37,128 nucleotides of DNA from Pseudomonadota bacterium. GTDB taxonomy: Bacteria; Pseudomonadota; Gammaproteobacteria; Burkholderiales; Rhodocyclaceae. The stretch spans positions 1-37,128 of the forward strand of contig JAGTRU010000042.1 in assembly GCA_018261905.1 (NCBI GenBank). Reading direction: 5' to 3'. Below the pieces are notes generated by a model. That model had not been told where the DNA came from. It ran no database searches and saw nothing but the letters and a program-made list of their open reading frames with translations. Both the position numbers and the translations under genes were made by a program. Positions 17,740 through 24,949 of the stretch are shown piece after piece; position 1 is the stretch's first letter; each line of letters begins with the position of its first letter.

Positions 17740-19470
17740 ATGGATACCCAGTTGTCCCCTTGGCAGACGAGCGATGAACTGTCTGACCCCGGTCGGGCGA
17801 TCACCACGGCGGCGCAGCTTTCCCGCCAGACGCGATGTATCGATGCCGAGACCAGGAATAGCGACGTATTTGCCATCTTCGATGCGCATCCGTCGCTGCA
17901 GAGTCTGCCGGTCGTCGACGCAGGGCAGATCGTCGGTTTGATCAACCGCGAGCGCTTCATGGGGCTGATGGCCGGCCACCTTCACTGGGAGCTGTTCAGC
18001 AAGAAGCGTTGTACCAAGATGATGGACCATGATCCCCTGGTCATCGAGGCCGATACAAGGATTCACGACGTGGCCGGCTTGCTGTTGAAAAACGGCTGCC
18101 CGTATGTGATTTCCGAGAGTTTCATCGTCGCCCGCGGCGGGCAACTGGTCGGTATCGGCTTTTCCGGCGAAGTGCTGTCGACGCTGCTGCTGCTTGAGCG
18201 GCGGAGCGCAGAGGAGCTGCGAAAACACCGCAAGCACCTGTCGGAAATGGTCGAAGTTCGCACCGCGGCGCTGGTCCTGGCAAAGGAGGAAGCCGAAGCG
18301 GCCAATCGCGCCAAAACGATCTTCCTGGCCAATATGAGCCACGAACTTCGGACGCCGATCAACGGCATCATGGGGATGACCGAACTGGCCTTGCGGCGCG
18401 CCACGGATTCCGGCCAGAAGGACCGTCTGACGAAAGCCGTCAAGGCCTCCCGCCACCTGCTCGCCATCATCAACGACATCCTCGATATTTCGAAAATTGA
18501 AGCAGAGCATCTGGTCCTCGAAGAAATTCCCTTTGCGCTCAATGACGTTCTGGAAAACCTGTGCAGCCTGATCGAACCAAAAGCCATGGAGAAAGGACTG
18601 GGGTTCACCATCGAAATGCTGCCCGAACTTGGCCATGTCCGGCTGCTCGGCGACCCGCTGCGTCTTGGCCAGACACTATTGAATCTGGCGGCCAATGCCG
18701 TCAAATTCACCGCGGTGGGCTTGGTCACGATCCGTATTTCGGCCTTCGAGGAAAGCGAAACGGCGCTGTCTCTCCGTTTTGAGGTTGAGGATACCGGTAT
18801 CGGCATTTCGGCCGAGGAGCAAAGACGCCTGTTTGCCGCATTTGAACAGGGCGATGGCTCGATGACCCGCAAGTACGGCGGTACCGGGCTCGGCTTGGCG
18901 ATCAGCAAGCGCTTGGCCGGGCTGATGGGGGGCGCGATTGGGGTCGAGAGCCGATTGGGGGGCGGTAGCTGTTTCTGGTTTACCGCGCGCGTCAAAAAGG
19001 GTGAGCCGTTGTCGAGTGACCCCGGGGCGGCAGATGCGGACTCCGCCGCCGCCATGCTGGCCGATGCCTACCGCGACAAGCGGCTGTTGCTGGTCGAGGA
19101 TGAAATGATCAACCGCGAAGTCACGCAGGAATTGCTCAGCGATATTTTCCGGACCGTTGATATCGCCGAGGATGGTCTACAGGCGGTCGAGCAGGCCCGT
19201 CGCCACGACTACGACCTGATCCTGATGGACATGCAAATGCCCGGCATGAACGGCCTCGAAGCGACCCGGAAAATTCGGGCCATGGGCAATGGGCTCCGGG
19301 TTCCGATCATCGCCTTTACGGCCAATGCCTTTGCCGAAGACTGGGCCCGTTGCCAGGCCGCGGGGATGGACGATTTCATCACCAAGCCGGTCAGTCCGGC
19401 GATGTTGTTTGCTACCTTGCTGAAATGCTTGAAGCACGGCAGAACCTGCAAAATTTGCGCCGTCGGCTAA
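17740..19470 (+). CDS. CBS-containing hybrid sensor histidine kinase with C-terminal receiver
   Basis: 576 aa, no membrane segment. A CBS-like pair spans ~25-150 (LPVVDAGQIVGLINRERF ... GGQLVGIGFSGEVL), a coiled coil ~150-190, the HisKA domain with phospho-accepting His201 in NMSHELRTP, HATPase_c ~300-420 (NLAANAVKF, EDTGIGIS, GGTGLGLAIS), and a receiver ~446-565 with Asp497 (LILMDMQMPGMNG) and Lys549. The start at 17740 is preferred over a GTG at 17689 because GGAAGG precedes it. The CBS module closely resembles that of the EAL-CBS-GGDEF protein in this window (shared LPVV..GQ..GLINR, MDH.PLV, ESFIV/DGFIV). Output partner unknown; no Hpt or separate response regulator is adjacent on this strand. 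Confidence 0.92.
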   Translation: MDTQLSPWQTSDELSDPGRAITTAAQLSRQTRCIDAETRNSDVFAIFDAHPSLQSLPVVDAGQIVGLINRERFMGLMAGHLHWELFSKKRCTKMMDHDPLVIEADTRIHDVAGLLLKNGCPYVISESFIVARGGQLVGIGFSGEVLSTLLLLERRSAEELRKHRKHLSEMVEVRTAALVLAKEEAEAANRAKTIFLANMSHELRTPINGIMGMTELALRRATDSGQKDRLTKAVKASRHLLAIINDILDISKIEAEHLVLEEIPFALNDVLENLCSLIEPKAMEKGLGFTIEMLPELGHVRLLGDPLRLGQTLLNLAANAVKFTAVGLVTIRISAFEESETALSLRFEVEDTGIGISAEEQRRLFAAFEQGDGSMTRKYGGTGLGLAISKRLAGLMGGAIGVESRLGGGSCFWFTARVKKGEPLSSDPGAADADSAAAMLADAYRDKRLLLVEDEMINREVTQELLSDIFRTVDIAEDGLQAVEQARRHDYDLILMDMQMPGMNGLEATRKIRAMGNGLRVPIIAFTANAFAEDWARCQAAGMDDFITKPVSPAMLFATLLKCLKHGRTCKICAVG

Positions 19471-19488
19471 CGCCCGCATCGGGAAAAC

Positions 19489-20061
19489 TCAGAATAATTC
19501 CAGTTCGCCGGAAGATGTCTCGGCCAGTGTCGTGCGTTCGAGCGCGAAATCGAGCGTCGCTTGCGGCGCCAGGCAGATGCACAGGGTCAGCGAGAAACGT
19601 ACCGTCTCGCTGACGACGACCTCGAGCAGGCTGAGGTGGGCCGGCCGGAGGATGGCGAGGTAACGCAGGCAGGAGTTATCCAGAACATTCGGGGTGGACA
19701 TGCCGGTGTGCAGGAAAGCGCCATGCAACCCGCGGTTGACTGCGCCGCAGATCATATTGACGAATTCGGCATAGGCATCGAGCAAGGCCTGCCCGGCGAG
19801 CGCCTGCTCGCCGCAACGGGAAAGCCGGGAGAGATAGGCGACGGATTCGCGATCGGTAGCGAAATCGAAAAGCGCGGCGATGCGAAACTGGTAGGACGAG
19901 ATATTGAGCGCCACGAGATGGCGATCACGGGCCTCGGCCGGGGGCGGGACATCATGCCGGACGGTGATCTGGCAGGGGGGCAGTTCGCCGTCGCGGCAAT
20001 GCTCGGCGACCGAGGTCTCGAACAGCCAGTCGATGGCGGCAATCGCTTGGGCGGTAATCAT
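19489..20061 (-). CDS. CheX-like protein (candidate CheY-P phosphatase) ending SGELELF
   Basis: 190 aa. The central part has the CheC/CheX/FliY phosphatase pattern ExxN...P: Glu99 and Asn102 in YAEFVNMICGAVNRGL and Pro124 in GMSTPNVL, spacing close to the family's. Flanking beta-rich segments (ISSYQFRIAALFDF; VVVSETVRFSLTLCICLA) fit the CheX fold. The C-terminal seven residues SGELELF are identical to those of the receiver-CheX protein in the same cluster. The ATG overlaps the upstream mini-MCP stop by 4 nt (ATGA), so the two are translationally coupled. Assigned from motif and context, not from overall similarity that I can measure. Confidence 0.68.
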   Translation of the reverse strand: MITAQAIAAIDWLFETSVAEHCRDGELPPCQITVRHDVPPPAEARDRHLVALNISSYQFRIAALFDFATDRESVAYLSRLSRCGEQALAGQALLDAYAEFVNMICGAVNRGLHGAFLHTGMSTPNVLDNSCLRYLAILRPAHLSLLEVVVSETVRFSLTLCICLAPQATLDFALERTTLAETSSGELELF

Positions 20062-20840
20062 CCGGCGGACCCGGCCCCGGTCAGCGCCGAATTGATCTTG
20101 TCGGCCGTCTGCCGCAGCCCGAAGACGGCGGTGCGGATCATGTTGCCGCTGGCCTGGATATCCTGGAAGGTGGCGGTGGTTACCAGGTCGTTACGGTCGA
20201 GGTTTTGTTTGAAGTCCACGGCCAACTGGTTCGAGGTCATCGCCAGATCCCGGACGCCATCGGCGACGACGCCGAAACCGCGGCCGACTTCGCCGGCCCG
20301 GGCCGCTTCGATCGAGGCGTTGAGGGCGAGCATCACGACCTTCTTGTTGATGCTGGCGAATTCGTGGTTCTGCTTTTTCTGCTCGCTGTTGTTGGCCAGG
20401 ATGATCTGCATTTCGTCATGCCAGCGCTCGATGGTGTTGACGATGCCGAGCAGGGCTTCGACGTCACGGTTGAGGAGTGCGATTTCCTGGCCCAGCGTCC
20501 GGCGCAGCTCGGCGAATTGAGCGGCATGCGCATCGTGCAGGCGCGCGACATTTTCAGCGTGCTCGCTGGCTGCTTGCCCTGCGCTCGTGACCAAGGCGTC
20601 CTGATGCGTAACGGCTTGCCGGGTTAACTCGTGGCGTAGCATTTCGGCTTCGCCATGGACTTCGGCAAGAGCGTTTGCCACCGCGTCGGGCGGTTGGCGT
20701 TCGGCCAGTTCGGCGATGGTGGCGGCTTGCTCGGCAAGTTTTTTCTGCCCGGTTTTCTTCAGCCGGGCCACCCGGAAGGCGCCGAAGGCCAGCCCCAGCA
20801 GCAGTCCGGCGGCGAGAAAAAATAAATTGCTTAATGACAT
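20058..20840 (-). CDS. Short MCP-like protein: one N-terminal TM, coiled coil and receptor-type signalling hairpin
   Basis: 260 aa. One membrane helix at the extreme N-terminus (LFFLAAGLLLGLAFGAFRVA), no periplasmic domain, then a coiled coil and a short MCP-type tip: [20 protein letters not shown] and GVVADGVRDLA at ~175-210. It lacks HAMP and the long methylation helices of a classical MCP; the total signalling region is only about 200 residues. It could dock CheA-like kinase or phosphatases at the membrane. It sits in the middle of the chemosensory-like cluster and is translationally coupled to the CheX-like gene. A 137-nt gap to cheY could hold its own promoter. Confidence 0.85.
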   Translation of the reverse strand: MSLSNLFFLAAGLLLGLAFGAFRVARLKKTGQKKLAEQAATIAELAERQPPDAVANALAEVHGEAEMLRHELTRQAVTHQDALVTSAGQAASEHAENVARLHDAHAAQFAELRRTLGQEIALLNRDVEALLGIVNTIERWHDEMQIILANNSEQKKQNHEFASINKKVVMLALNASIEAARAGEVGRGFGVVADGVRDLAMTSNQLAVDFKQNLDRNDLVTTATFQDIQASGNMIRTAVFGLRQTADKINSALTGAGSAG

Positions 20841-20977
20841 GTTGGTCTTTCGCCCGGAATCGCGGCCGGAGGTGAATGCCGGCAGGGGCCGGCAGCCGGC
20901 TCCGGGATGGGGCGGCGAACGATCGGTTCGGGCAGCGCTGCGGCCCGGTTCCGAGTGATGGAAATAAGGCGGTGCAA

Positions 20978-21343
20978 TCAGGCGACGAGCTTCTTCAACG
21001 AGCCGATGACGGCGGCGCCGTTGAAGGGCTTGACGATCCAGCCCTTGATCCCGGCGGCTTTGCCGCGCTCCTTCATCGATGGACTGTTTTCGGTGGTCAG
21101 CATGATGATGTTCACGGCGTTGTTCTTCAGGTCGCCGCGGATTTTCTCGGCCATGGTCAGGCCGTCCATGTTCGGCATATTGACGTCGCTGACCACCAGC
21201 TTGATCGCCGGGTCGCTCTTCAGCTTGTCCAGGCCGTCCTTGCCATCGACGGCAGAGGCGACCTGCAGGCCGTTGGCCTTCAAAAAATCACAAACTTCAT
21301 TGCGCACGGTGCTTGAATCATCGACGACAAGTACTTGGGCCAT
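20978..21343 (-). CDS. cheY: CheY-like single-domain response regulator
   Basis: 121 aa, receiver only. All activity residues are present: acidic pair in VLVVDDSSTVR, phospho-accepting Asp in LVVSDVNMPNMDG, Thr in IIMLTTENS, and Lys in WIVKPFNG. It begins MAQVLVVDDSST. It lies 27 nt downstream of the pseudo-receiver-CheX gene and two genes downstream of the receptor-CheA fusion, its likely phosphodonor. Two CheX-like candidates in the same cluster could dephosphorylate it. Whether it contacts the flagellar motor or another output cannot be seen from sequence. Confidence 0.93.
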   Translation of the reverse strand: MAQVLVVDDSSTVRNEVCDFLKANGLQVASAVDGKDGLDKLKSDPAIKLVVSDVNMPNMDGLTMAEKIRGDLKNNAVNIIMLTTENSPSMKERGKAAGIKGWIVKPFNGAAVIGSLKKLVA

Positions 21344-21370
21344 GGTTTATCTTTCTCTTGGATAACAGGG

Positions 21371-22351
21371 TTAAAAAAGTTCCAGCTCGCCGGAGTCGAC
21401 GAGGGATTCAACCGACGGGTTTTCTTTGAATTCGTCCGGCGACCAGTTCAGGTTGAAAACGAAGCGCTGAAAGATCGGCACCGGCAAGGCATCCGGGCAG
21501 TCTTTCTGGCGCAGGGTATATTTCAGGCACAACTGGGCATCTTCGGAGCCGAAGGAGATATAGCGCCGCTGATGGTTGATGATGATCGGCACCTGGGTGA
21601 GCTGGGTGGCATCCTTGTTCTCCAGCTGGCCGGCATAGCGGTTCTTGAAGGAGCCCCAAATCAGGTTGGTCGCTTCGCCGAGCACGCTGTTGAGGTCGCG
21701 GAAGGTGATGTTTTCTTCGCCCTTGCCCGGCTCGCGGCGGAGCAGGCCGAGAACGGCTTCCTCGGCCGCCTGCAGCATCATGTAGCCGCGGCACCAGTTG
21801 CTTTCGATGGCCACCAGGGTGAACACTTCGCCGTAGATGATGCGGTCCTTGACCAGATAAGGCGTTTCGACATCGACCTCGCAGTTGCGGAACAGCGTCG
21901 CCAGCGAGGCGCGGGTCATCTCGGTGATGCCGCGCACCAGGTCGTTGGGGTAGATGCGGCTGAAAATCGACGAGTCGAGGGTCGCCCGCAGTTGCTGCAG
22001 GTCGGCCAGCGTGTAGGCGCAACGGAACATCGCCGCGTCCTTCTCGGCAAAGCCGGCAACGCTGGACACCGAATCGCGGCGCAGGAAGATCGGCAATTCC
22101 GGTCGCCGGGCGTGAATCTCCCGGGCCAGTTGCAGTCCCGTGGCGGCCTGGCCGCCATAGTTCTCGTAAAGCAGGATGCCGCCGAGATCGACATTCGATT
22201 TGAGGATCGCCATGACATTGGCGGTGCCGCCCTGCTGCGGCCGGATGCCGATCAGCGCGCATTCCTCGCAGAAGGCCTTGAGGCTGTCGGCGTGCGTCCG
22301 GTCTTCGTCGAGGACCAGGACCTTGCTGACCAGTTGTTTTTCGTTTTGCAT
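21371..22351 (-). CDS. Pseudo-receiver fused to CheX-like phosphatase domain, ending SGELELF
   Basis: 326 aa. Residues ~8-125 have a receiver fold (VLVLDEDRTHADSLKAF at the start, LQLAREIHARRPELPIFL) but the phospho-acceptor region reads GGILLYENYGG, with Tyr62/Glu63 in place of Asp, and the conserved Lys is absent, so it should not be phosphorylated normally. Residues ~140-300 carry the CheC/CheX ExxN motif (Glu226, Asn229 in VLGEATNLIWGSF) and Pro255 in QVPIII. The protein ends SGELELF like the other CheX-like protein of the cluster. Start at 22351 has AGGGAA upstream; the longer open frame overlaps the kinase gene and is rejected. It lies 31 nt after the receptor-kinase gene. Confidence 0.78.
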   Translation of the reverse strand: MQNEKQLVSKVLVLDEDRTHADSLKAFCEECALIGIRPQQGGTANVMAILKSNVDLGGILLYENYGGQAATGLQLAREIHARRPELPIFLRRDSVSSVAGFAEKDAAMFRCAYTLADLQQLRATLDSSIFSRIYPNDLVRGITEMTRASLATLFRNCEVDVETPYLVKDRIIYGEVFTLVAIESNWCRGYMMLQAAEEAVLGLLRREPGKGEENITFRDLNSVLGEATNLIWGSFKNRYAGQLENKDATQLTQVPIIINHQRRYISFGSEDAQLCLKYTLRQKDCPDALPVPIFQRFVFNLNWSPDEFKENPSVESLVDSGELELF

Positions 22352-22382
22352 CGAATTCCCTGTTTTTGGCTTGGCGAGTGTC

Positions 22383-24791
22383 TTAGCTGACGGCGCGCAA
22401 ATCGCCGGCATCGATCGCCTGGTCGTCGAGTTCGGCTTCTTCGAGGTCGTCGTCGATGTCGCTCTCTTCGGCGAACACCGCGCAGCTCTCCGGCAGATAG
22501 ACAATGGTCTCGAACTGACGGAATTCGGCGCCCACTGCCTGGTCGGTAAAGACGATGTCGATGCGGCCGTTTTCACGTTTGACGAAATCCTGCACGGCAT
22601 CCATGCCGACACCGCGGCCGGAGACTTCGGTGACCGTTTCCGCCGTCGAGAAGCCGGGCCGGAAGATCAAGCGGGCAATTTCTTCATCGCTCAGCAGCTC
22701 GCCGGTCTCGATCAGGCCCTTGTCCTCGGCGATCTGCCGGATACGTTGCAGGGCCAGGCCGCGCCCGTCGTCGCTGAGCATGATTTCGAGCATGCCGTCG
22801 GCGACGCCCATCTGCAACTGGATCGTCCCCGCCGCCAGCTTGCCTTGCGCCAGGCGTTCGTCCGGCGTTTCCAGGCCGTGATCGACGGAATTCCTGACCA
22901 GGTGCATGAAGATGTTTTTCAGCATGCCGCTGACCTGGGTATGCACGAAGTAACCGTTGTCCTCGACGATGACGACCGGCGGAATCTTGCCGAGTTCCTT
23001 GGCCAGCGCTGGCGTCGAGTCGAAGACGCCGGCCAGGACCTGGCTGATCGGTTCGGTGCCGAGGCGGCGCAGGACGTTGCGCACGGCATCGCGGGTGGCG
23101 ATCAGTTCGTGCAGGTTGCTGGTATTGACCGTTTCCAGGCGATGCAGGGTTTTCCGGATCTGTTCGCGTTCGACCATCAGGTAGCGATCGACATTGCCGC
23201 GCCGACCCGGCCCCTTGCGCCCGAGGCTGACGTCGTTGACCTTGGCGTAACGTTCCACGGCGGCGCGCACGCCGGCCAGTTCGTCGAGCAGCAAGGCCTG
23301 GTCCCAGGCGATGCCCGGCCGCTCCTTGCGCAGTTCGGCATAGGTCTGTTCGGCGCTATGGACGATGTTGGTCAGGTGGCGCAGGCCGTAGGTACGGGCA
23401 TTGCCCTTGATCGTGTGCATGTTGCGGAAGAGCTTGGCGATGGCCTCGGGCTGCGATTTCGGGCAAGCACGAATGACCAGTTCGTTTTCGTCGATGAACT
23501 TGAGGGCGCTGGCAACGAACTCGTGGAACTTCTCCTGGCTGACCGCGAGGATTTCGCCGATGATTTCCAGTTCGCGTTTCTGCTCGTTGGCTTCGGCCGC
23601 CAGTTGGCGCAGTTCGGTCACGTCGCGCACGCAGAGCAGCAGGCGGACGGTGATGTCGGCCTCGTCGGTGATCGGCGACCAGTTCAGGTCGAGTATCTTG
23701 ATGCGGCCGTCCGGCATGGTTTTCTCGATCTCGCCGACGAGCAGGTGCGCGTTGAATTCGAAATTCATGACGTCTTCGCCGATGCAGGCGCCGCCGGCCG
23801 CCTCGATCTGGGCCAGGCTGTCGGCCCCGAGGTTGGTGTTGGCGAACACCAGCTCCATGACGTCGCGCCCGGCAATGTCCGAGCACTCGAAAATGCTTTC
23901 GAGGAAGGCCGAGTATTCCGGATGCACCCGGTTGCCTTCGGCAATGGTCAAAATCCCCTGCGGCATGTTTTGCAGCATGGTCTGGATGTCGTTGGTCTTT
24001 TGCTTTAACTGCGCCGAGCTTTCCTGGATCTTCTCGATCATGGTGTTGAAGGCGACGATCGACCGGCCGATTTCATCGTTGCTGCCGACCGGCAGGCGAT
24101 GGGTGAAATCCTGGTGGGTGGCGATTTCGCTCATCATTTCCTGCATGTGGGTGATCGGGAGAATCACCTGGCGGTAGAGCAGCAGGCCGAGGAAACTCAG
24201 GCCGAGAATGGCCGCCAGGCTGACTACCGAGATGGCCGAAACGGTCTGCGTCAGGCTGCGGTTCAGCGCGTCGATGGCGCTATCCTTGGTGCGGTTCTTC
24301 TCGATCCGCAGGGTCTCGACGATGACCTCCAGTTCGCTCTGGTACTGGCCGACGGTGGCGAACAGGTTGGCTTCGGCCAGGGTTTGCTGGCCGGCCAGCT
24401 TGAGCTTGGCGGTGTCGTCGATGGCCGCGAAATAATTGGCCAGGCTTTCCATGGCCTGCTCGACCAGGCCGCGCTGGGTGTCGCTGCTGGCCTGCCGCAA
24501 CTGAAGTTCGAGGCTTTGCTGGAGCGCGCCTTTCTGTGCCGATAGCTTGTCGTTGGCCTGGCGGGCCAGGTTGGCATCGGGCGACGTCACGACGGCCATG
24601 GTGGAGATCTGCACATCCTTCAGTTGCGCCACCATGTCGGCGGTGGCCAGCGCGCTGGGCACGACGCCTTCGGTCACGACCTTGACCTCGGAGGCGTTCC
24701 AGTGCGACTGCAGAATGGCGTAACCGCCAATGGATGCCAGCGCTACAAGCGTTAGCACTACCAACATGATGATTCGATCGCGGACGCTCAT
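22383..24791 (-). CDS. Membrane receptor fused to CheA-type kinase (4HB-HAMP-PAS-Hpt-HATPase)
   Basis: 802 aa. TM1 ~7-27, a helical periplasmic sensor resembling the 4HB_MCP domain (~30-185), TM2 ~186-206, HAMP ~207-260, PAS ~270-395, an Hpt domain with His459 in FRNMHTIKGNARTYGL, a helical stretch ~535-600 that may dimerise, and a CheA-class ATPase: HLVRNSVDHGLE (Asn634), SDDGRGL (673-679), GFSTAETVTEVSGRGVGM (713-730). Unlike CheA there is no C-terminal CheW-like (P5) domain; the protein ends in an acidic tail. The receptor is thus covalently joined to the kinase, which would remove the need for CheW coupling. GGGAG precedes the ATG. First gene of the five-gene cluster. Confidence 0.92.
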   Translation of the reverse strand: MSVRDRIIMLVVLTLVALASIGGYAILQSHWNASEVKVVTEGVVPSALATADMVAQLKDVQISTMAVVTSPDANLARQANDKLSAQKGALQQSLELQLRQASSDTQRGLVEQAMESLANYFAAIDDTAKLKLAGQQTLAEANLFATVGQYQSELEVIVETLRIEKNRTKDSAIDALNRSLTQTVSAISVVSLAAILGLSFLGLLLYRQVILPITHMQEMMSEIATHQDFTHRLPVGSNDEIGRSIVAFNTMIEKIQESSAQLKQKTNDIQTMLQNMPQGILTIAEGNRVHPEYSAFLESIFECSDIAGRDVMELVFANTNLGADSLAQIEAAGGACIGEDVMNFEFNAHLLVGEIEKTMPDGRIKILDLNWSPITDEADITVRLLLCVRDVTELRQLAAEANEQKRELEIIGEILAVSQEKFHEFVASALKFIDENELVIRACPKSQPEAIAKLFRNMHTIKGNARTYGLRHLTNIVHSAEQTYAELRKERPGIAWDQALLLDELAGVRAAVERYAKVNDVSLGRKGPGRRGNVDRYLMVEREQIRKTLHRLETVNTSNLHELIATRDAVRNVLRRLGTEPISQVLAGVFDSTPALAKELGKIPPVVIVEDNGYFVHTQVSGMLKNIFMHLVRNSVDHGLETPDERLAQGKLAAGTIQLQMGVADGMLEIMLSDDGRGLALQRIRQIAEDKGLIETGELLSDEEIARLIFRPGFSTAETVTEVSGRGVGMDAVQDFVKRENGRIDIVFTDQAVGAEFRQFETIVYLPESCAVFAEESDIDDDLEEAELDDQAIDAGDLRAVS

Positions 24792-24949
24792 GGCCTGCTC
24801 CCAAGAAGTTTGTGATACCCGGATTGGCCTGTGCTCGAGCGCGATGGCGGTGAGCGACTAGTGCTAAAGTCATAGGGTGGGCGCCATTGTGCTGGCCATT
24901 CTTGACAGGCTTGTGACGCTCCAATGTCGAAAGCGCGTCAGGAGCCGGG

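Noticed and set aside
22176..24008. 610-codon plus-strand ORF inside the receptor-kinase gene
   Set aside because: Antisense shadow; the minus strand encodes clear HAMP, Hpt and CheA-type ATPase motifs.
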